From positions 242,999-306,998 of the forward strand of contig NZ_JAAAMV010000012.1 of assembly GCF_009909185.1 (NCBI RefSeq): a stretch of 64,000 nucleotides of DNA. The letters are read 5' to 3'. Below, in pieces: positions 45,745-54,118 of this stretch. Positions within the stretch are counted from its first letter, which is position 1. Every line of letters starts with the position of its first letter. The notes under the pieces were generated by a model that worked only from the letters and a program-made list of their open reading frames with translations, did not search any database and had not been told where the DNA came from. This DNA is from Paenibacillus glycinis (GTDB lineage Bacteria > Bacillota > Bacilli > Paenibacillales > Paenibacillaceae). The position numbers and the translations under genes were made by a program.

Positions 45745-45765
45745 AACCGCCCCTTTAGGGCGGTT
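45745..45765 (-). terminator. Terminator of the DGQHR-protein gene
   Basis: AACCGCCC-loop-GGGCGGTT hairpin; on the minus strand it is followed by TTTTTT, so it serves the gene ending at 45820. It may also stop the convergent Xre transcript. Confidence 0.75.
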
Positions 45766-45819
45766 GGAAACGATAATACTTACCGTGTGAAATATTAACA
45801 ATTACCTCTGTGCTCTTTT

Positions 45820-46815
45820 CTAGCTAATCATTTGTTCCACTAATTCCGATGCCAGTGTCCTCGATCCACTCAATCCCTTCACATATTTTAATGGCCCATC
45901 ACTAGACCACTGAATTCCCTTTAGTTTCTTAATGTGACGCGCTGCAACCGCTAGCTCAACTTGTTTTCGTGACTCTTGTATACAGATGGCTAGAACCTGA
46001 GAGCCGGCAATTGATAATGCGTCGAGACAGACAATATGCGTCAATCGTTGCCCTTTATAGTCCATCCATTCCGCAGGAAACAGTTCCTTAACTTGCGTGA
46101 AGTAATAGATAGCAAGAGCAAGTTTTTCCTCACGCGACAATACACTTAACTTCCTATCCTTAAATAAAAAGTTTAACGTCCTATACAAGTTTTGAAGTGT
46201 GATATGCCTTCCTTTGTTACGCTTTCCAATAATGCTGCCATTATTGTGGAAAGGGCTCTCTCTTTGAATTAATAATTGTGTCGCTACCCAGCTCAATTCA
46301 TCCGATTCTCTACGAAGATACTTACTTAAAGATGGCCCAATTCCTTTAGCTTTCGTGTTTATTGTGTCAAAAAGCATTATTTCTTCGTCCTCATCTAAGC
46401 AATGGAAAGATAAAAACGGTACGTTCATATCAGAGTTCGTTTCTTGAATATAACGTTGAATACCACCTAGACGATGCTGGCCATCCATCAAAGAAGCTTT
46501 CTCTTTACAAATCAGACGTCCGTAATAAGGCCGCTCGCGATCGTAACAACCGAACTCCCAGTTAGAGGCAGCATTGAGTAAAATAGGCGTAAATAGCGCA
46601 TCTTCACCCTTAGAAAGATAAATAGCAAAATCGTGACTCCTTTTTGGATCGACCGGTCGTTGATACCCTTTGCCAGATGGATCATCATATGGCTTTACGT
46701 AATACAAATTCATCATAGTTGCTGCGGATATATTTCCTTGGTATGCAATTTTACCTCTTATTTTGCTTAATAAGACATTCTCAATAACTACTTGGTTTGG
46801 AAGAGCAGTGTTCAT
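45820..46815 (-). CDS. DGQHR-domain protein (DndB-like)
   Basis: 331 aa. The hallmark LMDGQHRLGGI is near residue 117, followed by FLSFHCLDEDEEIMLFDTIN, matching the DGQHR/ParB-like group that includes DndB, a regulator of DNA phosphorothioation. No dnd or pbe genes are present here. Similar orphan DGQHR proteins occur in mobile elements. The start at 46815 follows GGAGAG; an 18-bp palindrome lies about 22-39 bp upstream. The biochemical role is unknown; regulation is a reasonable guess. Confidence 0.75.
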   Translation of the reverse strand: MNTALPNQVVIENVLLSKIRGKIAYQGNISAATMMNLYYVKPYDDPSGKGYQRPVDPKRSHDFAIYLSKGEDALFTPILLNAASNWEFGCYDRERPYYGRLICKEKASLMDGQHRLGGIQRYIQETNSDMNVPFLSFHCLDEDEEIMLFDTINTKAKGIGPSLSKYLRRESDELSWVATQLLIQRESPFHNNGSIIGKRNKGRHITLQNLYRTLNFLFKDRKLSVLSREEKLALAIYYFTQVKELFPAEWMDYKGQRLTHIVCLDALSIAGSQVLAICIQESRKQVELAVAARHIKKLKGIQWSSDGPLKYVKGLSGSRTLASELVEQMIS

Positions 46816-46836
46816 GATGTTTTTCTCTCCATTATG

Positions 46837-46854
46837 ATGGTATTTTAACACCAT
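46837..46854. promoter_or_regulatory. Near-perfect 18-bp palindrome upstream of the DGQHR gene
   Basis: ATGGTATTTTAACACCAT: one mismatch per arm. It lies in the divergent region between the DGQHR gene and an Xre gene and is a likely operator. A similar half-site ATGGTTTTA occurs about 25 bp further right. Confidence 0.5.
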
Positions 46855-46953
46855 AATAGATCTTATAGAATATAAAATCAAATGGTTTTATATGTTATAA
46901 GTGTATTTAACTACTCCGATGACTGACCTACTCTTTAATAAGAGGTGGTCTAC

Positions 46954-47292
46954 ATGGCGGACTTAGTGAACCAAATAGGGAATAAAATTCGTATACTCCG
47001 GAAGAATCGAGGACTTACACAAGCCGAGCTTGGTGAGAAAGTTGATCTCCCACAATCGTATATTGGCGGCATTGAGCGTGGAGAAAAAAATATATCGATT
47101 GTAACAATGGAGAGAATTATTGATGCATTACGTATTAGTCCAGTCGAGCTTTTCAGCACTGTACAATTATCAGAAAAAGAACAAGTACTAGATTCCTTAA
47201 AAGTACTGCTTCTCACACGAAGTCTGAATGAAATAGAAATAATTTATCGACTTTCCAAAGATGTATTAGCGGCACTAGATACAAAAAAATAA
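46954..47292 (+). CDS. Xre-family regulator
   Basis: 112 aa. A Cro/C1-type domain occupies the first 65 residues: KNRGLTQAELGEKVDLPQ, SYIGGIERGEKNISIVTM, then a short helical tail. The ATG at 46954 has AGAGGTGG upstream; a GTG 9 bp earlier lies in the ribosome site. It is divergent from the DGQHR gene, and the palindrome between them suggests it regulates that gene. Confidence 0.85.
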   Translation: MADLVNQIGNKIRILRKNRGLTQAELGEKVDLPQSYIGGIERGEKNISIVTMERIIDALRISPVELFSTVQLSEKEQVLDSLKVLLLTRSLNEIEIIYRLSKDVLAALDTKK

Positions 47293-47464
47293 TGAAAAAT
47301 GCACAAAACCTTATTCTTAGAAAGCATACTTAAATCCTATATCTGAATATTTTCCGTTTTCAAAAGGAGAAGAAGTGGTTACTAAAGAACCCGCATCTTC
47401 TCTCAATTAATTTCATCAGTAAAATCTCTTCTTCAAGTATTGATTTATCATTTCTCATTGAGAA

Positions 47465-47590
47465 TTTCAATTACTTCTATATCTCCATTTGCATGTTCAC
47501 AAATACGCTTTCCATCTTTAATATAAAAAATCGGTGCACCATATACCTAGCCTTTGCACGGACTCCATTATTCATATTATTATTAATTCG
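47465..47590 (-). pseudogene. C-terminal remnant of a small unknown protein
   Basis: On the minus strand VYGAPIFYIKDGKRICEHAN, then GDIEVIEILNEK and a stop, forms a credible C-terminus, but the upstream frame is broken by TAG and a shift. No family recognised. Confidence 0.35.
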
Positions 47591-47803
47591 CTACCACTCT
47601 TCTTCACTTAGGACCAAAATAGACTTCTCGTCGAAGTCCTCAGGTAAACCAAAGCGCTTTAAATAGTCCCTCCCCCCATCTACACCAACTTTTCCACAGT
47701 CACAAAACTTCATATCATGAATATCCATTGAGATTATATCAACTAAACAATGCTTACAGCGAATTTCATTCCTAATGATACGAGATCTCATTGAATGATT
47801 CAC
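47591..47803 (-). CDS. Small zinc-ribbon-like protein (DUF7695-type)
   Basis: 70 aa. Two metal-binding pairs, CKHC near residue 16 and CDCG near residue 34, are followed by VGVDGGRDYLKRFG. This resembles short DUF proteins found widely in Firmicutes mobile elements. Function unknown. Confidence 0.6.
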   Translation of the reverse strand: MNHSMRSRIIRNEIRCKHCLVDIISMDIHDMKFCDCGKVGVDGGRDYLKRFGLPEDFDEKSILVLSEEEW

Positions 47804-47815
47804 TCCTATAGATTC

Positions 47816-48001
47816 TTATTTTAAAAAGTCATCAGTAAGGTCTAATTCTCTCTTACAGACATCACATTGAACCTTGATAAATAATCCCAACCCAGTGGGG
47901 ACGAATGTATATGCAAACTTAGCACCTGAACCGTCCATAGGGCTGCAAGAGTCCCACTGGTTTATTTTCATTTTCATTTCCTCGTTGATTTCAAATATCA
48001 T
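47816..48001 (-). CDS. Small hypothetical protein
   Basis: 61 aa, starting MIFEINEEMKMKINQWD, with a CDVC pair near the C-terminus that could bind a metal. It lies 12 bp before the zinc-ribbon gene on the same strand, suggesting a small operon. I do not recognise a family. Confidence 0.5.
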   Translation of the reverse strand: MIFEINEEMKMKINQWDSCSPMDGSGAKFAYTFVPTGLGLFIKVQCDVCKRELDLTDDFLK

Positions 48002-48473
48002 CCTGTATTAACCCCTTCTCGACGGATAAGTTCATGAACAATCTCCGATAATTGAAGTGGATTCGCCGTTTATTCATTCATTTCTCTGCAATTTTTCCTT
48101 ATTTCATCAGGGGATTCCTTTAGAGCGTTAATTTGCTCTTTTCACAAAAACGAGCGCCTCTGATACGATAGATTAGTCAAGGTCATAGTCTTTTTAGCTA
48201 GCATATGGTCCTACGTGATGCGATTTTAGCCATTAGGGCTATGTCATGAAATAGGCGTATTCGTTCCATCACTCGCCATCCCGACCCAATAGTTACGTAT
48301 TGGACCCACCACCTTCTCCTTCAGTCCGTCAGTAATTAACCCTTGAATGAAGGCGGTACATGTATAGCTTTGATGGTTTGTTGGCCGACAATACTCCCAA
48401 TAGACGTATTAAGAGCTCCACTTCGCTATTCATTGCACGCTTCGGCCAGCAACTCTTTATTCAGTCGGCATTA
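48002..48473. other. Cargo stretch without a recognisable gene
   Basis: About 470 bp in which base composition changes from AT-rich to GC-rich. Short frames only; I could not assign any fragment. Confidence 0.35.
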
Positions 48474-49440
48474 TTAGTTTGTCTTGCCACCTCCATCATA
48501 CGTACCCGTACCGTCAAGCGGACCGTTCGGGTTCGTTTTAATTTGCTGCAGGAGGACATCGCCTTGCGTTTGCCACGTTTCGAGCGCCTCATCGACGGAT
48601 CTCTTCTTCTCTAGCACATCCAGGATCAACTGCTGCGCCAGCTGACGGATCTGATACAAGTTCGGCTTCTCCTCATAAAGTCTGTCGATGACCGGATCCT
48701 GGGGGGGCACTGGCTTAAGCGAATAGAAAGCTGCAATGTTATAGGTATTGCCGTCTTTCGGCTTCAGGAACGACTTGCGGGAGACCATCTCGTAGCTGCT
48801 GCGGGACTTGAGCCTCGCCCATTCCTTGCTGTTGTTGAAGGCAATGAAATCCCATGCGTCTTCGCCGTTCTGCGCATTCGCATTGATCGCCATGAGATTG
48901 TTCAGCATAATGTTCCCGCCGGTGCCTGGAACTTCGGTGAACTGCGGCATGGTGACGACATCCCAGTCCACGCTCGGGATTTTCGGGTTCTTGGCTGCGG
49001 CGTCCCTCGCTTGAGTGAGCTGCGACACGTAGTCGTAGCCGGCGATCGTCATGGCCACGCGACCGTTCATGAATATGTCGCTCTGGAATGGATCGGTGAT
49101 GATGACGCTGTTTTTGATATGATCTCCGCCTCCGAGGTTCAAATCCGCTGGACTCGGAATGATTTTCGACTGATAGAGATCGGCAAAGTCATTCCAAACC
49201 TTCTTCCACAGCGCCGTATCAACCGACATTTTCTCAGCCTTTTTATCGAACATCTTCAGTTGAAGCGGCGCGGCGTACGTCTGGAGATCCCAGTATGGAT
49301 CACTGTTATAGTGATTAAAGGCCAGCCCGAACTTCCGATCCTTGCCTTCTCCCTTCGCGACGCGCTTCGCTAAGTTGAAGATATCCGTCCAGGCCATGTT
49401 ATCGGTAGGCACATCCCAATTCGTCGGTTTTCGATTCGGT
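48474..49440 (-). pseudogene. N-terminally truncated ABC transporter solute-binding protein
   Basis: The open frame gives about 312 residues of a family 1 (sugar-type) extracellular binding protein: WDVPTDNMAWTDIFNLAKRV, NGRVAMTIAGYDYVSQL, NIMLNNLMAINANAQNGEDAW and a glycine-rich end. Signal peptide, lipobox and the first ~100 residues are missing, and a TGA stops the frame just upstream at about 49440. GC-rich and chromosome-like, it is a captured fragment inside the transposon. It ends without partner permease genes. Confidence 0.75.
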
Positions 49441-49480
49441 CAATGGTCGCGTCTATAGAAGCTTTCCAGTCATCATAGAA

Positions 49481-49525
49481 AAGCGGTTGAGTAGGATAGG
49501 TTAATCCTTCTCAACCGCTTTTTAT
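49481..49525 (+). terminator. Hairpin with T-run
   Basis: AAGCGGTTGAG pairs with CTCAACCGCTT, followed by TTTATTT on the plus strand. Strong Rho-independent terminator shape with no obvious plus-strand gene in front; probably left from the truncated locus. Confidence 0.6.
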
Positions 49526-49672
49526 TTCGCTTTGCTGCTTACCTACTTAATGTATTACTGTTGTGAAGCTAGTCATTGGCGTAGATATTGATCAGGAAAG
49601 AACATGTGTAGCCCGCACTGTTAGCCTTCAAGGCATTTGATAACTTCACCTAGTCTTGTGGCCATAAGTCAA

Positions 49673-49867
49673 TTAATCCAACAACCAGTTGATATCTATG
49701 TCAAACTTCTTTCTAAGTTGTATTAATGTTTCCGCTGAGGGCTTAGTAATGTTCTTTTCTATTTCACTTAGACGTCCCTGAGATATACCTATGATTGCTG
49801 AGAATTCAACTTGGCTCAATTCTCTTGCTTTTCTTATGGCTTTAATCTTATCTCCGATAGTTGCCAT
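49673..49867 (-). CDS. Short Xre-family regulator next to the transposon right end
   Basis: 64 aa, essentially only the helix-turn-helix: IGDKIKAIRKARELSQVEFS, GISQGRLSEIEKNITKPSA, ending INWLLD. The ATG at 49867 follows GAGGAG. Its promoter would lie in or beside the TnsB-binding array (49950-50037), so transposase binding may affect its expression, and it may affect end accessibility. It resembles the broken Xre gene at 29943-30206. Confidence 0.8.
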   Translation of the reverse strand: MATIGDKIKAIRKARELSQVEFSAIIGISQGRLSEIEKNITKPSAETLIQLRKKFDIDINWLLD

Positions 49868-49949
49868 CTTTTCACTCCTCAAAAAAAAGGTTGCCTTCAA
49901 ATATTTATGAAGGACAACCCTAGAAGTAATTTTGTAGCTCTTCCATTAG

Positions 49950-50037
49950 TGGTTCCACAGTTTTTTTACTGGTTCCATACTTTTATTTCTGGTTCCATAC
50001 TTTCTTTATTGGTTCCACACTTTTTTATCTCCCAACA
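49950..50037 (-). repeat. Transposon right end with four TnsB-type sites
   Basis: TGGTTCCA (TGGAACCA on the minus strand) occurs at 49950, 49970, 49990 and 50010, exactly every 20 bp, each followed by AC(A/T)-rich spacers. The terminal sequence on the minus strand begins TGTTGGGAG at 50037. Four close right-end sites is the Tn7 arrangement. Confidence 0.9.
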
Positions 50038-50062
50038 AAATTATGCATCGGGACTGATTCCT

Positions 50063-51895
50063 TTACTCCACCGTCACGCTTTTCGCCAAATTCCGCGGCT
50101 TATCCACGTCGTTGCCGCGCGCCAGCGACGCGTAATACGCGATCAACTGCAGCGGCACGACGGACAATGCCGGTGCCAACAGCGGCAGCGTCTTCGGAAT
50201 CGAGAAGAGCTCGTCGACGGATTTGCCGACTTCTTCTTCATTGCCGGCGTTGACAAGGGCGAGCACATGCGCGCCGCGGGCCTTCACTTCTTTGATATTG
50301 CTCAGCGTCTTCTCATACAAGTCTTCCTGCGTGATGACCGAGATGACCGGAATGCCCTCCTCGATCAGCGCCAGCGTGCCGTGCTTCAGCTCGCCCGCCG
50401 GATACGCTTCGGAGTGGATGTACGAGATCTCTTTAAGTTTGAGCGAGCCTTCCTGCGCAACCGCGAAGTCGACGCCGCGGCCGATGAAGAACAAATTCTT
50501 GTGCTTTGCCAAGGACTCCGCGATTTGCTTCAGCACTTCCGCGCTGTCCAGGATGCGTTCCACTTGCTCGGGCAATTCGTTCATCGCCGCAAGCACTTCC
50601 GTCACGGACGCGGTATCGCGCGTGCCGATGGTTTGGGCCAGATACAGACCGAACAGATAAAACGCGATCAGCTGCGACGTATATGCCTTGGTCGAGGCCA
50701 CGGCGATTTCCGGACCGGCCTGCGTGATGATGACATCGTCCGCTTCCCGGGCAACGGAGCTGCCGACGACGTTCGTGATCGCCAGCACGCGGGCGCCGTT
50801 GCGCTTGGCTTCGCGCAGCGCGGCCAGCGTATCCGCCGTTTCGCCGGATTGGCTGACGACGATGACGAGCGTATCCGGCGTAATAATCGGCGAGCGGTAC
50901 CGGTACTCCGACGCGACATCCGTTTCTACCGGAATGCGGGCCAGATCCTCGATGATCGTTTTGCCGACGAGCCCGGCATGGAATGCCGTTCCGCAGGCGA
51001 CGATATGCACCTTGCGAATGCCGCGGATTTGCTCGGCCGTCATGCCGATTTCCTTCAGAACAACGGAACGGCCGTCATCCGAGATCCGCCCCATCATCGT
51101 GTTGCGGTAAGCTTTCGGCTGCTCGTATATTTCCTTCAGCATGAAATGATCGTATCCGGCTTTTTCCGCCGTTTCCAGGTCCCAATCGACATGGAATATT
51201 TCCTTGGAAATAAATTCGCCCTCGATCGTCATCAATTCGACGCTGTTCTTCGTCAAAATCGCCATTTCGCCGTCGTTCAGGATGTACACGTCCCGCGTAT
51301 GCTCGAGAATGGCGGGGATGTCGGAACCGATGAAGTTCTCGCCTTTCCCTACGCCAATGACGAGCGGACTTGCAAAACGTACCGCAACGAGACGATCCGG
51401 TTCGAATTCCGTCAATACGCCAAGCGCAAACGCGCCGCGCATCCGTTTCACCGCGCGCTGCACGGCTTTCACGATATCGCCGTCGTATTCGTCCGCGACA
51501 AGGTGGGAGATCACCTCCGTGTCCGTCTCCGATACGAACTTGCAGCCTTTGGCGATCAGCTCATCCTTCAGATCCAGGTAGTTCTCGATGATGCCGTTGT
51601 GCACGACGGAGAACTTCAGCGAGTTGTCCGTATGCGGATGGGAGTTCACGTCCGACGGTTTGCCGTGCGTCGCCCAGCGCGTATGGCCGATGCCGACCGA
51701 GCCCTCCAGCGGCTGCCCGTCGAGCTTCTGCTCCAAATTAGCCAAACGCCCGATCGACTTGCGCACTTCCAATCCGTTCTTCGTGAACACGGCGATACCT
51801 GCCGAGTCGTACCCGCGGTACTCCAGCTTCTTCAAGCCCTCGATCAAGATATCCTGCGAATCCCGTTTACCGATATAACCTACAATTCCACACAT
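50063..51895 (-). CDS. glmS: Glutamine--fructose-6-phosphate aminotransferase GlmS
   Basis: 610 aa, full length. The N-terminal Cys nucleophile is in MCGIVGYIGKRD, with GHTRWATHG in the glutaminase domain. Two SIS domains follow (VACGTAFHAGLVGK; VSQSGETADTLAALREA), and the C-terminus ends DKPRNLAKSVTVE, the region read by TnsD in Tn7 insertion. It makes glucosamine-6-phosphate, the first step to UDP-GlcNAc. The transposon end lies 25 bp after the stop and has displaced any native terminator. Expression is controlled by the upstream glmS ribozyme. Confidence 0.98.
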   Translation of the reverse strand: MCGIVGYIGKRDSQDILIEGLKKLEYRGYDSAGIAVFTKNGLEVRKSIGRLANLEQKLDGQPLEGSVGIGHTRWATHGKPSDVNSHPHTDNSLKFSVVHNGIIENYLDLKDELIAKGCKFVSETDTEVISHLVADEYDGDIVKAVQRAVKRMRGAFALGVLTEFEPDRLVAVRFASPLVIGVGKGENFIGSDIPAILEHTRDVYILNDGEMAILTKNSVELMTIEGEFISKEIFHVDWDLETAEKAGYDHFMLKEIYEQPKAYRNTMMGRISDDGRSVVLKEIGMTAEQIRGIRKVHIVACGTAFHAGLVGKTIIEDLARIPVETDVASEYRYRSPIITPDTLVIVVSQSGETADTLAALREAKRNGARVLAITNVVGSSVAREADDVIITQAGPEIAVASTKAYTSQLIAFYLFGLYLAQTIGTRDTASVTEVLAAMNELPEQVERILDSAEVLKQIAESLAKHKNLFFIGRGVDFAVAQEGSLKLKEISYIHSEAYPAGELKHGTLALIEEGIPVISVITQEDLYEKTLSNIKEVKARGAHVLALVNAGNEEEVGKSVDELFSIPKTLPLLAPALSVVPLQLIAYYASLARGNDVDKPRNLAKSVTVE

Positions 51896-52329
51896 ATGAA
51901 TAGACCTCCGTTATCGATAGTTCCCCGCTCGATCCGGATGCCTTTGAATACCTGTCAAAGCATGGCGGCGCAAAGCCGCTCTATTCGCCGGCATCGTCCC
52001 CGCAAAGGATATTTAGACAATAAGAAACAAAGCGCAGCATTACGCTTCAATTCGCGCGCTGCATTCGAAACTAACCTCTCTTCGGAGGTACACCGAATCA
52101 AGTCGTGCTCATCTACGCACGGCGCAATGGCGACGACAAATTTATGCCATCCTCAATCTTCCGGGTCGATATCATCCGTGTGATATCAAACGCCCGGCTC
52201 AAATCATCGAACGGAAAAGCCTGACCGGACAAACCACGCTTCATCGCTGGTATGCGTCATCCGTTCCTTAAAAATCCGCGCACCTACGGCCTCCGTTGCC
52301 GCCTGCGCGCTTCCGCTTGCTATCGAGCA
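51896..52329 (-). other. Long glmS leader downstream of the ribozyme
   Basis: About 430 nt separate the ribozyme from the glmS start. It contains several local hairpins (e.g. GCAGCGC near 52070 pairing with GCGCTGC) but no gene. In Bacillus subtilis the ribozyme lies much closer to the start codon. Confidence 0.5.
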
Positions 52330-52545
52330 TCCTGCCGATCTTTTGTCAGACCAGTTGCCCGGTCTATTTGAGAATCGGCTTACGGTTGAATGCGATACCG
52401 GGAGGTCCCCGCCGAAAATTCCGAACACCTCCACCTCGTCAGCTTGCCGATCGAACAGCCGTTTGAATGAATCCGCAGGGTCCGTTCCGAATTGAACCGC
52501 TGCAGCAGCCGCAAGATGAAGCGCAAGCTCTGGCGCTTGGTCGTG
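52330..52545 (-). ncRNA. glmS ribozyme/riboswitch
   Basis: On the minus strand the cleavage-site context AAGCGCCAGAGC has the scissile A-G at 52537/52536. The conserved core TGACGAGGTGGAGGTGTTCG, then TTTTCGGCGGGGACCTCCCGG-like sequence, matches the catalytic core of known glmS ribozymes, and the GCCGAT...ATCGGC stem closes the 3' part. Glucosamine-6-phosphate acts as cofactor for self-cleavage, lowering glmS mRNA. The end coordinate is approximate. Confidence 0.9.
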
Positions 52546-52589
52546 CTTCTAACTTCTATCCTCGCTTTCCTTCCTGAATATCACTTTCT

Positions 52590-52618
52590 ACTATATGCAT
52601 TTTAGCGGAAAGGTGCAA
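52590..52618 (-). promoter_or_regulatory. SigA-type promoter of glmS
   Basis: TTGCAC (52618-52613) and TATAGT (52595-52590) with a 17-bp spacer, placing the transcript start about 45 nt upstream of the ribozyme cleavage site. Confidence 0.6.
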
Positions 52619-52697
52619 CCCAATCTTTTGGTAACCGTTTACAATGCAAAGCGGGCCTACGACCGCCATGGAGAATATCGTGACAATTCACGATGAA

Positions 52698-52737
52698 AAG
52701 GCAACCACGGAGGCGCTTCACGCCTCTAGGTTGCCTG
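52698..52737 (-). terminator. Terminator of glmM
   Basis: Nested hairpin: GGCAACC pairs with GGTTGCC outside an AGGCG/CGCCT stem, followed by TTTTC on the minus strand. It separates glmM transcription from the glmS promoter. Confidence 0.75.
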
Positions 52738-52750
52738 AATGAACGTATGA

Positions 52751-54097
52751 TTATTCCGCTCCGAGCTCCTTGCGTACCGTATCCACGATCCGCGCCACAT
52801 ATGCCTCGACCTGGTCCTTCTCGGGGCCTTCGGCCATGACGCGAATCAGCGATTCCGTGCCGGAAGGACGCACGAGCACGCGACCGTTGTCGCCGAGCTC
52901 TTGCTCGACTTCGGCAATGACAGCCGCGATCGCCGGATTGGTCTTATAAGCGGTTTTATCGGCTACGCGCACGTTGACCAGCACCTGCGGGTATTTGCGC
53001 ATCAGTTTTTTCTGCTCGCTCAGCTTTTTGCCGGACGCGATCAGCGTATCCGTCAATTGCAGCGCGGTCAGAATGCCGTCGCCCGTCGTATTGTAATCCA
53101 AGAAGATGACATGGCCAGACTGCTCGCCGCCCAGATTGAAGCCGCCCCGGCGCATCTCTTCCATGACGTAACGGTCTCCGACCGCCGTTTGCGCCGTCTG
53201 CAAGCCGATCTTCTGCGCCGCTTTGAAAAAGCCGATGTTGCTCATGACCGTGGTCACGACCGTATCGTTTTTGAGCTTCCCTGCACGCTTCATGGCGTCG
53301 CCGCAGATGCAGAGGATATAATCGCCGTCGACTTCATCGCCGTGCTCGTCGATCGCGATCAGGCGGTCCGCATCGCCGTCGAAGGAGAGACCCAGGTCGG
53401 CCCCGTGCTTCAATACTTCCTCGCGCAGATGCTCCGGATGGGTCGAGCCGACGCCGTCATTGATGTTGAGGCCGTTCGGTTCGGCACCGACCGTGATCAC
53501 TTCCGCGCCAAGCTCGCGGAACACCGTCGGCGCGATGCTGTGGGCCGATCCGTTCGCGCAATCGAGCACGATCTTAAGTCCCGCGAAGGACTGCGTGACC
53601 GTCGTCTTCAAGAAGTCCATGAATACCCGTTTCGCCGATTCGTCCACCGTCACGGTGCCGATATCGCCGCCCTCCGGCCGCGGCAATTCATCCACTTCCG
53701 CGTCCATCAGCCGTTCGATTTCGTTCTCGGTCTCGTCGGACAGCTTGAAACCGTCCCCGCCGAAAAATTTAATGCCGTTATCTTCGACCGGGTTATGCGA
53801 AGCCGAGATCATGACGCCCGCATCGGCCCCCAATACGCGCGTCAGATACGCGACCGCCGGCGTCGACACGACGCCGATCCGCACCACGCTCGCGCCGATC
53901 GAGAGCAACCCCGCGATCAGCGATGCCTCCAGCATCGGCCCGGAAATCCGGGTGTCGAGGCCGATGACGACCTTCGGCTTCTCGGCTTGGCCAGCCAGGA
54001 CGTATCCGCCGCAGCGGCCGATTTTATAAGCGAGCTCGGGCGTGAGCTCGCGGTTTGCGACGCCGCGAACACCGTCCGTTCCAAAATATTTCCCCAT
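52751..54097 (-). CDS. glmM: Phosphoglucosamine mutase GlmM
   Basis: 448 aa. The start [12 protein letters not shown], the phosphoserine loop [15 protein letters not shown] near residue 100, the metal loop DGDADR near 240, and the C-terminal phosphate-binding RPSGTES are all intact. It converts glucosamine-6-phosphate to glucosamine-1-phosphate. Located in the conserved cdaA-cdaR-glmM order, about 20 bp after cdaR. Confidence 0.98.
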   Translation of the reverse strand: MGKYFGTDGVRGVANRELTPELAYKIGRCGGYVLAGQAEKPKVVIGLDTRISGPMLEASLIAGLLSIGASVVRIGVVSTPAVAYLTRVLGADAGVMISASHNPVEDNGIKFFGGDGFKLSDETENEIERLMDAEVDELPRPEGGDIGTVTVDESAKRVFMDFLKTTVTQSFAGLKIVLDCANGSAHSIAPTVFRELGAEVITVGAEPNGLNINDGVGSTHPEHLREEVLKHGADLGLSFDGDADRLIAIDEHGDEVDGDYILCICGDAMKRAGKLKNDTVVTTVMSNIGFFKAAQKIGLQTAQTAVGDRYVMEEMRRGGFNLGGEQSGHVIFLDYNTTGDGILTALQLTDTLIASGKKLSEQKKLMRKYPQVLVNVRVADKTAYKTNPAIAAVIAEVEQELGDNGRVLVRPSGTESLIRVMAEGPEKDQVEAYVARIVDTVRKELGAE

Positions 54098-54118
54098 GTC
54101 TGTAAGTTCCCCTTTTGA

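Larger units (their letters stand above)
4172..50037. mobile_element. Tn7-like transposon inserted at attTn7 downstream of glmS (about 45.9 kb)
   Basis: The two ends match in inverted orientation: plus strand from 4172 (TGTCAGGTGATAAAAA) and minus strand from 50037 (TGTTGGGAGATAAAAAA). In both, a TGGAAC core starts exactly 20 nt in from the terminal T. The right end has four such cores at 20-bp spacing; the left end has three dispersed ones. The element encodes TnsA, TnsB, TnsC and two TniQ proteins. The right end is 25 bp from the glmS stop codon, the classical Tn7 position. AATTA flanks the left end at 4167-4171 and recurs at 50039-50043, so the target duplication is offset by one base from the symmetrical right end. 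The cargo is much more AT-rich than the flanks. Confidence 0.9.

Noticed and set aside
49811..52183. A 790-codon plus-strand frame across glmS
   Set aside because: It is antisense to glmS and its ribozyme leader; the protein is rich in R, H and D with no family features, as expected from GC-rich antisense.
51900..52200. Possible T-box or second riboswitch in the glmS leader
   Set aside because: No T-box core sequence or specifier structure found; local hairpins only.
52204..52434. A 76-codon minus-strand frame over the glmS ribozyme
   Set aside because: It covers the conserved ribozyme core; conservation is explained by RNA, not protein.
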